NCBI GenBank assembly: GCA_050486105.1
Contig: JBJHCR010000082.1
Location: forward strand, 1-20,662
DNA length: 20,662 bases
Direction of reading: 5' to 3'
Source of the DNA: JAEXNA01 sp050486105
GTDB taxonomy: Bacteria > Vulcanimicrobiota > Xenobia > Xenobiales > JADMJV01
Shown here: positions 6,743-14,809 of the stretch, piece by piece
Layout of the letters: each line of letters begins with the position of its first letter
Position numbering within the stretch: the stretch's first letter is position 1
Made by a program: the position numbers and the translations under genes
The notes under the pieces: generated by a model
What the model saw: only the letters and a program-made list of their open reading frames with translations
What the model was told of the DNA's origin: nothing
Databases searched by the model: none

Positions 6743-7804
6743 ATGAACGTCGCGGCTTTGGGAGTTTCTCACCAACGGACCCAGCTTCTCAAAGCTCCGG
6801 TCCGGGTCGAGCCTTCGAGCCTGGAGCACGGGCAACCCACGGAGCAGTATGTGGGGTCCACCTCCCAAGCGGAGAGCCTTCTCTTGCCGAGCTTGGAGGA
6901 GCCTCGACCGGAGGATCTTAAGCGCGGATACCTCTGGCAAGCCGTTCCTTTGCCCAGTCCCTTAGACGGTATCTTGGGAGCCTTGGTCAGCTTTGGGCCT
7001 ATCCCAAAATTGATGGGACTCGAGCCGGCACCTAAGGCTCGTCCCCAGCCCGACCCTCTTCCGTTTTCTTGGACCGGAGCCCAGGGTCCCGAGTTCACCC
7101 AGCAGGTTCGAGCCCAGGAAGCTCTGTTGCGAGATCCGGCTGCGGTGGAGCTGGGCAAGCGCCGCATCAAGGGGGGAAGCAACGCCAACTTTTTGGTCAC
7201 GCTGAGTAATGGGGCCTCCGCTGTTTGGACTCCTAAGGCGGGGGAGAAGTCCACCAAGTCGCTCCGCAAAACCATCCCCGACGGCACTCAGGCCCAACGC
7301 GAGGAAGCCGCGTACTTGGTGGACAAGAGGTTGGGGCATTTGGCCCGGGTGCCTCCCGCCGTGTCGACCGGTCTTGAGGGGCGGCCGGGCAGCCTTAAGC
7401 TGTTAGTGAGCCAGGGACAGGACGGAAACCGCACTCGGAGTGAAGAGCCTTTCTCTCCTTCCGATTACCGGCGCATCGCTCTTTTCGATCACGTGGTTGG
7501 GAACCTGGACCGCCACAGCGGCAACTTTCTTCTTGACCGGGAGGCCAGACCCATCCCTATTGACCACGGTCTAGCTTTTCCCGTGGAGAACGGAGACCAG
7601 GGCTTCAACAACTTCCACTTCGATGCCAGCTTTCCCCTGGATGAGAAGGAGCGAGCAACACTTTCGAAATTTTCACAGCAGCGCGATGAGGTGACCCTGG
7701 AACTGCAAGGCCTTCTGGAGCCCAAGGCCATCTCGGCCATGTTCGAGCGCGTCGACCGCATGCTCGAACTGGGTTGGGTGTCTCACGAGTGGCGCCAGGG
7801 ATGA
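6743..7804 (+). CDS. PI3/PI4-kinase-like protein kinase-fold enzyme
   Basis: 353 residues from ATG 6743; an earlier in-frame ATG at 6707 would add 12 residues but lies in front of the -10 box of the promoter. The N-terminal about 130 residues are proline-rich and unrecognised. The C-terminal half carries PI3/PI4-kinase-fold landmarks, like plant type-II PI4K-gamma enzymes: a nucleotide loop KGGSNANFLVTLSNG (about 143-157), the ATP-binding Lys in VWTPKAGE (about 165), REEAAYLVDKRLG (about 186-198), the catalytic loop VGNLDRHSGNFLLD (about 252-265) and the metal-binding IPIDHGLAFP (about 271-280). All key residues are present, so it should be active. Whether it phosphorylates a lipid, a protein or a small molecule cannot be told. 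No signal peptide is seen, so it is cytosolic. It converges on the next minus-strand gene with 17 nt between stops. Confidence 0.75.
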   Translation: MNVAALGVSHQRTQLLKAPVRVEPSSLEHGQPTEQYVGSTSQAESLLLPSLEEPRPEDLKRGYLWQAVPLPSPLDGILGALVSFGPIPKLMGLEPAPKARPQPDPLPFSWTGAQGPEFTQQVRAQEALLRDPAAVELGKRRIKGGSNANFLVTLSNGASAVWTPKAGEKSTKSLRKTIPDGTQAQREEAAYLVDKRLGHLARVPPAVSTGLEGRPGSLKLLVSQGQDGNRTRSEEPFSPSDYRRIALFDHVVGNLDRHSGNFLLDREARPIPIDHGLAFPVENGDQGFNNFHFDASFPLDEKERATLSKFSQQRDEVTLELQGLLEPKAISAMFERVDRMLELGWVSHEWRQG

Positions 7805-7821
7805 AGTTTCGGCTCTCGCGG

Positions 7822-9131
7822 CTACATTCCTAATTTTTCGCGTATAGCCTCGGCCCGCTCTTCAGGGGTCTGGGCAAGACCAAGAGTTTGGGGCGAGGAC
7901 TCATTCTGTTCCTCAAACCATAAGCGTTGAATGCGCTTGGCCACCTCATTGCGATAAGCTTTCTTCGTGCGGTTCGCCAGGATCTCGGTTTTGAGTTTGG
8001 GGGACAGCAAGTGAAGATCGTTCTTAAGGTGAGCCACTTGCTGTCTGATCCAGTCGACAGCCTTTTCGAACTCCTCATCTCTAAGAAACTTTTGGCCCCA
8101 GAGGTCTGTTTTGAGTTCGGGCCAGCAGACCACTCCGAACAGGCCCGGAGGCCCCTCGGGCCAGGGCAATGTTTCTAGAGTATGCCCCCGGGAGAAAAGG
8201 TCGATTTGGGCCGGACCATCGTCAAGGTAGACGGAAAAGATCGCTTTAGCCTTTTTGTAGGTGTTTTCTCCTGAACCCAGGTCGAGGAATTTGCGGCTGA
8301 AGACGCAGTCGGAGTTGCCCACCAGCAGCTTCTCGAAAAAGCCTTTGGGTCTGTTCATCAAGAAGCCGCAGGACGTTTCTTCAAAGGCGTGCCGCTCGGT
8401 GAGTTGAAAATCGAGACCCTCGACCTGCTCCGAGTTGCAAACTATTCTCTCGTGCAAGCAAAAGTGCCGGCATCGGTAGGCGAACCAATTCCCGTTGATC
8501 CGCGAACCGAACAGAGTACTGAAAAGGCACCTTCGGTCGCTTAGGACAATGGTCCAAGCTCGTCCGGCTNNNNNNNNNNAGGTGGTTGGTTCGGAGGGCA
8601 GTAAGGGCTGTCTTGAGGATGAACAAAGTCCATTCGATGGGTCAGTTCGAGAAAACGAGACGGGGGAGGAAGTTCCACCCAACCCTTCTCTCGGCTGAAC
8701 TCCACGCCCCAGAAATCTCCAGTCTTTACAGAGCCGGTTCTCAGCTGGATTCTTGCTCCTGTAGAGAGTAACCTTACCCAGCCTCGATCCCAGGTGAGGT
8801 CCGTGGGATCGGAACTCGCAAATGGAGACTCGAACCTCGCTTTGACCCACTGTCGTCGTTCCTGGCTGAGCCAGGCCGTGGGGTTCAACGCCAGCGCTCG
8901 TTTGATATGAGGAGGATAGCCGGCTTCTCCCTCCACCACCGATGGGCTCCTTCCGTTCTGAATCAAAGCTAGAGCATCGGCCAAGAACAGAAGCCCTTTG
9001 AAGACCGTGTCTTCATCTGGAGGAGCAGAAGTGAGAAGGGTCTCTCGGGCACGCTGCGGAGAAAGCGAGAACCGCTGATCGCGCTGGACAATCTCTCCGG
9101 GCTCCTTGCTCTGAGATAGGAATTGGTCCAT
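7822..9131 (-). CDS. unrecognised protein split by a scaffold gap
   Basis: Two open minus-strand reading frames abut a run of ten N. The right part (9131 down to 8580) starts at an ATG 2 nt after the stop of the upstream gene and begins MDQFLSQSKEPGEIV. The left part (8569 down to 7822) runs to a stop with a strongly charged, helical C-terminus (EFEKAVDWIRQQVAHL, then TPEERAEAIREKLGM). They are in different frames relative to the ten N. If they are one gene, the true gap length must leave remainder 2 on division by 3, giving a product of about 430-440 residues. The domain is unrecognised, with no signal peptide or membrane helix. The left part contains Trp-rich and Cys-containing segments (RCRHFCLHERIVC). 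The alternative is two separate genes, one lacking its end and the other its start. Confidence 0.6.
8570..8579. other. assembly gap (10 N)
   Basis: Exactly ten N, a conventional placeholder, so the real distance is unknown. It falls inside the unrecognised minus-strand gene. I see no matching sequence on the two flanks that would suggest an overlap. Confidence 0.99.
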
Positions 9132-9133
9132 CT

Positions 9134-10474
9134 TCAGGTGTTCGAAAATGGGCGGATTTGGCCCTGTGGTCTTTGGTGTTCGAGGTGGAGAACGACCACC
9201 GGCTGTGGAGTCATCAACAGGCTGAAGGAACTTCGATGTTTGTCTAAAGGTCGTTTCACGAGCGTGCTGAGATACAGGAATAAGCCGAAGAGAAACAAGC
9301 CGACCGGCGCAGCTAGAGCAGCGTAGAGGCCCGCCTTGGTTGCGCCTTGGGCTGCGCCCAGATAGGCAGTTCCGGCAGCAGCCATGGCCAGACATCCGGC
9401 GGCGAGCAAACCCACGGGTACCCCGATTACCAGAACCATAAAGCTGGCTGCGATAGGGCTCACGGTCCCCGAACCTTTCTCGGACATTAGGCCCCAAGCC
9501 AAGATGGCCACGGCTCCGCAGATGACTAAGACACTCAGGCTAAACATCACCGCCGTGGCGGCCCCTCGGGCCGCCCCCTCTCGAGGATTTTCGGAGCCAT
9601 AGCCGGTCTTGGCTCCGAAGAAAGCGGGGAGGGCAAAGAAAAATAGGAAAGCGATCTTGGGGCCCCAACCAAGCAGGAAATAAAGCTCATTGTCTCGGCT
9701 TGGGGTGGGTGAGCTGGGAGCCTGAGCCTGGGTTTGAGGGGAGGGTTTCCGGGCCACGAAATGAGAGGGATCAGGGGGTGGGCAGTCGAGTTCGAGAGTG
9801 GAGACCGCTTTAGAGAGCTCTTCTGCGAGACCCCCCCAGGAAGTCGAACTGGTTGAGGCTCTGAGGAGAATCGTGTGTTCGGCCCAGACAAAGAGCATCA
9901 TGAGGCGGCTCTCCAGCACCCAAAGGCCGTCTTCGGTTTGTTTAAGCGTTCCCGATTCCCGCAGCGGGCCTTGGACTCCCCTGGCCAGGAGTCGAGTTAG
10001 GACGGTAGCCGGATCGTTGTCGAAGGGAACTTGAGAGAGGGCTTCGAGGGCCTTGAGTAGATCTTCTGAACTCTCTGAGTCGGTCGTCCGGGACGCTTTC
10101 TCTAGAAGTTCCAGGGCTTTGGCTACTTTGAGGTTCGAGCGGGCCGGCTCTAGAAAAGTCCTGAGTTTTCCCAACTCTTCCTGAAACGTCGGAGAGTCCT
10201 TTGGGATTGTAAGCAAGGGCGTGAGAGCCACCGTCAGTTCGCTCGCGTAGTTCTCGTCAGACTTGGCACTGATGTAGAGATGACCAAAATCGGGATTGAA
10301 CCACGAAGACCCCTCGGGGCCAGCATTCTTGAGTGTCCATCCTGGCGAGAGCTGAAAACGGACATACTTGTCTCCCACCTGCTGATAGCCAAAGTCCGGT
10401 TTAGCGCAGCCGCTTAGCGCGAAGACGGCCACAAAGATGAGACTGCAAGAGAGTCGAAGGATATTTCCGGTCAT
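9134..10474 (-). CDS. lipoprotein with C-terminal membrane helices
   Basis: 446 residues, family not recognised. The N-terminus is a textbook lipoprotein signal (FVAVFALSGC, lipidated Cys-23). About 220 residues of periplasmic sequence follow (DKYVRFQLSPGWTL near 35-48, then a helical region), and a linker rich in Pro, Ser and Gln at about 243-262. From about 265 to 405 there are four or five hydrophobic helices, several rich in Gly and Ala. A polar tail ends the protein. Combining a lipid anchor with a multi-helix C-terminus is uncommon. The start is supported by AGGAG 6 nt upstream (CTCCT at 10481-10485 on the plus strand). The stop overlaps the start zone of the next gene (TGA-AG-ATG), so the two products are very probably translated together. 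Confidence 0.75.
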   Translation of the reverse strand: MTGNILRLSCSLIFVAVFALSGCAKPDFGYQQVGDKYVRFQLSPGWTLKNAGPEGSSWFNPDFGHLYISAKSDENYASELTVALTPLLTIPKDSPTFQEELGKLRTFLEPARSNLKVAKALELLEKASRTTDSESSEDLLKALEALSQVPFDNDPATVLTRLLARGVQGPLRESGTLKQTEDGLWVLESRLMMLFVWAEHTILLRASTSSTSWGGLAEELSKAVSTLELDCPPPDPSHFVARKPSPQTQAQAPSSPTPSRDNELYFLLGWGPKIAFLFFFALPAFFGAKTGYGSENPREGAARGAATAVMFSLSVLVICGAVAILAWGLMSEKGSGTVSPIAASFMVLVIGVPVGLLAAGCLAMAAAGTAYLGAAQGATKAGLYAALAAPVGLFLFGLFLYLSTLVKRPLDKHRSSFSLLMTPQPVVVLHLEHQRPQGQIRPFSNT

Positions 10475-10583
10475 AGCCAGCTCCTAGAGGAAATGTGCAC
10501 CGAGAGGTTGAGGTTGTCTCAGCTCCTCTGAGGACCTAGAGATATTCGAGCCCGAAGGCCAGAGTTCTTCTTAGGGCAACAAC

Positions 10584-12092
10584 TCACGCGACCGGGATGC
10601 TCTGGGGGTAGCGAAAGACGTTATCCGGGTCCCAGGTTGACTTCACTTGGATGAGGCGAGGCAAATTCTCTGCGTAATAAGCTTGCAGCGGATCGTTCAG
10701 ATAGGGATCGATGAAATTTTGGTACGATTCGTCGGAAGCGAAAGCTCCCATGGCCTCGTGAAACTCGTTGAACCAATCGATATTCTGGTCGACAAGACTA
10801 GCCGAGTCGGAGCCGGCCCATTCGAGGTCGATGCTTGAAAGCATGGTCGCTCCTCGGTGCACGTAGGCGGTGTCGGTGCGGGCCGGGCCATCCACTTGCC
10901 CCCCCGTGAGGAAGAACTTCCAGGAAGCAGCTACGCTGGTGCCTGGCCAGTTCCTTAGGCGATTGAAGATCAGGTCCACAGCGTCTGCCCCAAGGTTTCC
11001 ATAGACGTATCGCGATCGCTCTTGAGAGTACTCCGGCAGCCCCTCTTCACCTAGGAATTCTTGCCCGTCCCAGTACGGCAGGTTCTGAATGTCTGACTGA
11101 TCCGGGGGCCTCACAGCGTAGAGGGGAGCCAGCATGCCCAGCAATTCTTCTTCGCTACCAACCAATTCTCCAAGAATGGTGACAACGATGCCTTGGTTGG
11201 CTTTTCGCAGCACGCTTAATTTTGCACCCAGACGGTCTTCAAGTGTTGGCAACAAGCTCAGGGAGGTGGCCAAAATTTCTTCGAGTTGGCTGGTCCAAGT
11301 CAAAGAGAAAACGGTGACCTGGTCTACCGGATAGGTCTGAAAAGTGAACGAAGTGTGGATCCCGAAATTTCCGCCGCCTGCTCCTCGACAGGCCCAATAG
11401 AGGTCGGGATTCTGTTGAGCGTTGCATTCTACCAACCGACCCTCGGCGCTCACCAAGGTGGTGGCCAGCAGAGCGTCACAGGTCAGACCGTGGCGGCGCA
11501 TATTGAAGCCGATGCCGCCCCCCAGAACCAACCCGGCGACTCCCACTTGGCTGCATCGCCCATGGGTTATGGCGGTGCTGGGTGGTCGGAGAGCGCTGTA
11601 TACCGTCGCGTTTCTGGCCCCGCCTCCCAAGGTGGCGATGCCGGTTGCCGAGTCGTAGGAAACGCTGTTCATCAAGGACACGTCAATCATCAAGCCGTCG
11701 GTGGTGGAGTAGCCGGCATAGGAGTGTCCACCAGATCGCACCACCAAGGGCAGTCCTTGGTCGCGGGCCCAGGCTAGGGCGAATTGCACGTCTTGTGTGT
11801 CTTGGCAGCGAGCAATGCCCATGGGAAGACTGTCGGCGTATCTGAGGTTCCAGGGGCGGGCGAGCTCTTCAAACCCAGGATCACCCGGTCGCAAAACGGG
11901 ACCGGAAAGTTCGTTGATCAGTTGCTCCCAGCTGATCCCCGGCGGACCGGCAGGAGGCGCAAATTCTTCAAACTTGCTCCCACAACCCGACAGACCCAGG
12001 CTGGAAACCAGACCTAGTCCTCCGAGTAAGTATCCGGTTCTCTTCAGAAATTCTCGACGGGAGTAGGTAAGAGGGGAGCGCTCGCGCTTCAT
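10584..12092 (-). CDS. Tat-exported FAD-linked oxidase, BBE-like, lipoprotein
   Basis: 502 residues. The N-terminus holds a twin-arginine motif (SRREFLKRTG, residues 11-20) and a hydrophobic segment ending LGLSGC (Cys-37), so the folded flavoprotein should be Tat-exported and lipid-anchored. The FAD-binding PCMH domain shows VVRSGGHSYAGYS (His-123) and GRCSQVGVAGLVLGGGIGF (Cys-180), the His and Cys that attach FAD bicovalently in berberine-bridge-enzyme-like oxidases. The BBE C-terminal motif is present near 477-500 (YYAENLPRLIQVKSTWDPD, then FRYPQSIP). Relatives oxidise sugars, oligosaccharides, alkaloids or alcohols with O2; the substrate here is unknown. It follows the S9 peptidase gene by 33 nt in one probable operon. 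No clear Shine-Dalgarno is seen. Confidence 0.88.
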   Translation of the reverse strand: MKRERSPLTYSRREFLKRTGYLLGGLGLVSSLGLSGCGSKFEEFAPPAGPPGISWEQLINELSGPVLRPGDPGFEELARPWNLRYADSLPMGIARCQDTQDVQFALAWARDQGLPLVVRSGGHSYAGYSTTDGLMIDVSLMNSVSYDSATGIATLGGGARNATVYSALRPPSTAITHGRCSQVGVAGLVLGGGIGFNMRRHGLTCDALLATTLVSAEGRLVECNAQQNPDLYWACRGAGGGNFGIHTSFTFQTYPVDQVTVFSLTWTSQLEEILATSLSLLPTLEDRLGAKLSVLRKANQGIVVTILGELVGSEEELLGMLAPLYAVRPPDQSDIQNLPYWDGQEFLGEEGLPEYSQERSRYVYGNLGADAVDLIFNRLRNWPGTSVAASWKFFLTGGQVDGPARTDTAYVHRGATMLSSIDLEWAGSDSASLVDQNIDWFNEFHEAMGAFASDESYQNFIDPYLNDPLQAYYAENLPRLIQVKSTWDPDNVFRYPQSIPVA

Positions 12093-12125
12093 AGATTCTT
12101 GTGTCTGGTCACTTTCTTTAGCTGT

Positions 12126-14141
12126 TCAGAGGCCACCACCCCTGAGCTTCCGAGGATTCTCAAGGTGTTTGCTGACTTCCTGTCGCTCATCGTCTTGTCT
12201 CTCGACCCCGACGGTTTCGAGGTCCACGGTGATCGCTTTCAGTCTTTCGGCGACTTCAGGGGAGATCTCCGACTGAAACCGGCCTCCTAAGTGAGTTGCG
12301 AAGAACCTTTCAACTGCGGCAAACATGGCCAGATTATTGACGGGTTGGCTGAATCCGTGTCCTTCATCCTCGGCCACCAGGTATTCCACCGGAAGACCAC
12401 GGTCGCGCAGGGCTATGACAATCTGGTCCGACTCGGCCTTCTTCACTCGGGGGTCGTTTGCGCCGTGCACCACCATCAAAGGGGTCTGAATCTTGTGCAC
12501 GCTGTTCAGGGGTGACTGCCGTTCTAACTGAGCTTTGCCCTCCGGGGTATTGGGATTGCCCACTCTCTGCAGGAAGTGAGCTCGCTCGGTGGCCCAATAG
12601 CGTGGCATGGTCTCCAGGAAAGAGATCAGGTGGGATGGGGCGACGATGGCGACAGCGGCTGAATAGAGGTCGGGCGTGAAGGTCACTCCGGCCAGGGTTG
12701 CATAGCCGCCATAGGAGCCTCCCATAATCCCCACCCTTTCGGGATCCGCCAGTCCTTGGGCCACCAGGTGCTTGACTCCCCAAGTGAGATCGTCCTGCAT
12801 TTTTTGACCCCATTCCAGGTTGCCTCCATTAAGAAACCTCTTTCCGTAACCTGTGGATCCGCGAAAGTTGGGCTGCAGAACTACATAGCCTCGGTTGGCC
12901 AGGAACTGGGACCAGCTGCGATAGCCCCAGGTATCACGATGCCAAGGTCCGCCATGGGGCATCACCACCAGGGGCAAATTCTTGGCTTCGACACCTTTCG
13001 GTAGGGTCAGGTAGGCGGGAATCTCCAAGCCATCGCTGGAGCGGTAGGTGATCGCCTGTACGGAACAAAGGGCTTCGCGGGGCAGTTTCTCCTTGATGCG
13101 AAACTGAAACAGCAGGGTCTTGGCCTGAAAATCGGCAAGATAAGTCACTCCGGGCTCTAGGTCGCTGTGTCCAATGACCAGCCACTTTTGCTCATCGGCC
13201 GACGAGGTTCCAGGGTAGACGTCCACCCCCGGAAGCTGGCTTCTCAGCCAACTGTAGTTGGCCTGAAAGGTCTTGTCTTGCCAATGGAACCGCACTCTTT
13301 CATCGACGTATGCCGTGCCGACAAGATTGTCCGTCGCTTCGGAAAAGATTGCCTGCCCAAAGTCCACCCGCCCTTTTGGGTCGCTTTCCACAAACTCTTC
13401 CTCGCCGTTGGCCACATCTACCAGACACAGGCGGCTCAAGTCTCTTTCTCCGCGATTGGTGACCATATAGACCCGCTGTTCGTCTGGGTGTAAGCGCAGC
13501 ACTCGACACGTTTCCAGGACATCGCACTGATAAATCCTGGTGAAACCATCTTGGTCGATTCGAAGCACCTCGATCTCGCCGCATTCTGATGAACGGACCG
13601 CCAGACGAAGCTGATCCTTGAGGTCAAAGATCCAGCGGGCGATCCGAGCCGTGTTTTTCCGAATGAGGGTTCTTTCCCCGGTAGACAAGTTCAGACGATA
13701 AAGGTCGTGCCAGGCAGGGTCGCGATCGTTGAGCCCCACCCAGATCAGTTCGGGGTTGATCTTGGAGACCTGATAAATCTGGGCTCGGGCGCCGACGCCT
13801 TCGGTCAAGTTGCGAGCTTGAGGCACCTGTGAGCCTGCCGGCGGGGCGGCGTTTGCCTCTACCGCATAGACATGGAAATTCTCGTCGCCGAGGTGATCCT
13901 GGACAAAAATAATAAAGCGGCTGTCCCGGCTCCAAAAAGAGCTTGGGATTGGTCTTTTTTCGTCGGCGGTGATCGGTCTGGCCTCTTCAAGAGCCTGGTC
14001 AATTTCTTTGACCCAAATGTTTCGCATTCCCTTGAAGGGCTTAATGAAGGACACAAACCTTCCATTCGGTGAGATCTGGGCGGCGGAATACTCTGGGTCT
14101 CCAAAAAATAGGTCGCGATCCAGCAGTGGAGCCTCAATCAT
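12126..14141 (-). CDS. S9 family prolyl oligopeptidase/acylaminoacyl peptidase
   Basis: 671 residues from the ATG at 14141, chosen because GGAG lies 6 nt upstream (CTCC at 14148-14151 on the plus strand). A longer frame to 14315 would add 58 low-complexity residues absent from the family. The N-terminal beta-propeller region (about 10-350) contains ISPNGRFVSFIK and FWSRDSRFIIFVQD, typical propeller blades. The C-terminal alpha/beta-hydrolase domain has the catalytic triad Ser-476 in GIMGGSYGGYATL, Asp-563 in VVHGANDPRV and His-595 in EDEGHGFSQP, with MPHGGPW forming the oxyanion region. The length matches the family. There is no signal peptide, so it is probably cytosolic and cleaves short peptides, perhaps with acylated N-termini. 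It is the first gene of a probable two-gene operon with the Tat flavoprotein. Confidence 0.9.
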   Translation of the reverse strand: MIEAPLLDRDLFFGDPEYSAAQISPNGRFVSFIKPFKGMRNIWVKEIDQALEEARPITADEKRPIPSSFWSRDSRFIIFVQDHLGDENFHVYAVEANAAPPAGSQVPQARNLTEGVGARAQIYQVSKINPELIWVGLNDRDPAWHDLYRLNLSTGERTLIRKNTARIARWIFDLKDQLRLAVRSSECGEIEVLRIDQDGFTRIYQCDVLETCRVLRLHPDEQRVYMVTNRGERDLSRLCLVDVANGEEEFVESDPKGRVDFGQAIFSEATDNLVGTAYVDERVRFHWQDKTFQANYSWLRSQLPGVDVYPGTSSADEQKWLVIGHSDLEPGVTYLADFQAKTLLFQFRIKEKLPREALCSVQAITYRSSDGLEIPAYLTLPKGVEAKNLPLVVMPHGGPWHRDTWGYRSWSQFLANRGYVVLQPNFRGSTGYGKRFLNGGNLEWGQKMQDDLTWGVKHLVAQGLADPERVGIMGGSYGGYATLAGVTFTPDLYSAAVAIVAPSHLISFLETMPRYWATERAHFLQRVGNPNTPEGKAQLERQSPLNSVHKIQTPLMVVHGANDPRVKKAESDQIVIALRDRGLPVEYLVAEDEGHGFSQPVNNLAMFAAVERFFATHLGGRFQSEISPEVAERLKAITVDLETVGVERQDDERQEVSKHLENPRKLRGGGL

Positions 14142-14539
14142 AAATTTCTCCGGGCTCAAGGCCTTTCTCTTCGAGGTCGGCATGCTTAACGGGTCCGGTA
14201 CGCTGAGGCCATTTTGTTGTCCCCCAATTTGGCTCGAGCCGTGGGTTGGATGCTGTCTGGTCTTCAAGCCGACTTCTGATTCAACCTCCGCAGTTTCCCG
14301 CCCGGATCCGAACAACTGGCCCGGTCCTCAGCGCTGCGCTTACTGTCGAATATTATGCGCTAGGTACTCCTTGCCACAACCACAGGGACGCGGATAGCCG
14401 GCGCCTCATTGTCCAGCTTGACTGGGCCTCTCAACGCACGGAAGTATAGGTGGGGAGTCGCCCACCGGCATAAGACTTCATCGGAATCGTGCCGGTGTCG
14501 GCGGAAGGCCTCGCAGGGTTTCGCCAGAATTTCCTTTGC
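14142..14539. other. divergent intergenic region
   Basis: About 400 nt between the peptidase gene (minus) and the small helical gene (plus), which point away from each other. Apart from one candidate minus-strand promoter I see no coding region, repeat or RNA in it. Reading frames that extend the neighbours into it lack family similarity and look like run-on. Confidence 0.5.
14352..14379 (-). promoter_or_regulatory. candidate sigma70 promoter for the peptidase-oxidase operon
   Basis: On the minus strand TTGTGG (14374-14379) is followed after 16 nt by CATAAT (14352-14357). The -10 matches five of six consensus bases and the -35 four of six. It would give a leader of about 200 nt ahead of the peptidase start. 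It is a moderate match only. Confidence 0.3.
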
Positions 14540-14809
14540 ATGGAAAATCTCAAGCAGTGGCGAGATGGATTCGAGCAGGCTTACCGAATTGAGGCTGAGC
14601 TTCAACCAAAGCGGCCCGTGAGCGATAAAGTCTTACGCTTTTTGGAAATGCGCCAATTGTGGGGTGCACGTTTAAAGGAGACTGAGTCCAACTATCGGCG
14701 AGAAAAGCTGAGCTATCTGGCCGACCTACAAGAACGCCTACGAAAGGTCGGGGAATTCCGTCTTGGACGCGCTACTTCAGACTCTGAGTCTAGCGCAAGC
14801 TCGGCTTGA
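14540..14809 (+). CDS. small helical partner of the nucleotidyltransferase
   Basis: 89 residues from ATG 14540 (MENLKQWRDGFEQAY), almost wholly helical and highly charged, with EMRQLWGARLKETE and a likely coiled coil in YRREKLSYLADLQERLRK. The last residues are Ser-rich (ATSDSESSASSA) and lie inside the overlap with the next gene. An earlier start at 14489 is possible but adds unrelated-looking residues. The frame overlaps the nucleotidyltransferase gene by 47 nt in a different frame, so the pair must be translated together. Small charged proteins encoded just before nucleotidyltransferases often act as antitoxins or cofactors, as in AbiEi/AbiEii or MNT/HEPN pairs. Here that role is inferred from layout only, and I do not recognise the family. 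Confidence 0.55.
   Translation: MENLKQWRDGFEQAYRIEAELQPKRPVSDKVLRFLEMRQLWGARLKETESNYRREKLSYLADLQERLRKVGEFRLGRATSDSESSASSA

Noticed and set aside
11286..11777. 163-aa plus-strand frame inside the flavoenzyme gene
   Set aside because: It is the antisense shadow of conserved FAD-binding sequence.
12364..12813. 149-aa minus-strand frame inside the peptidase gene
   Set aside because: It is an alternate frame across the S9 catalytic region and has no domain of its own.
14142..14315. 58-residue N-terminal extension of the S9 peptidase
   Set aside because: It is absent from the family, and a good Shine-Dalgarno precedes the internal ATG at 14141.
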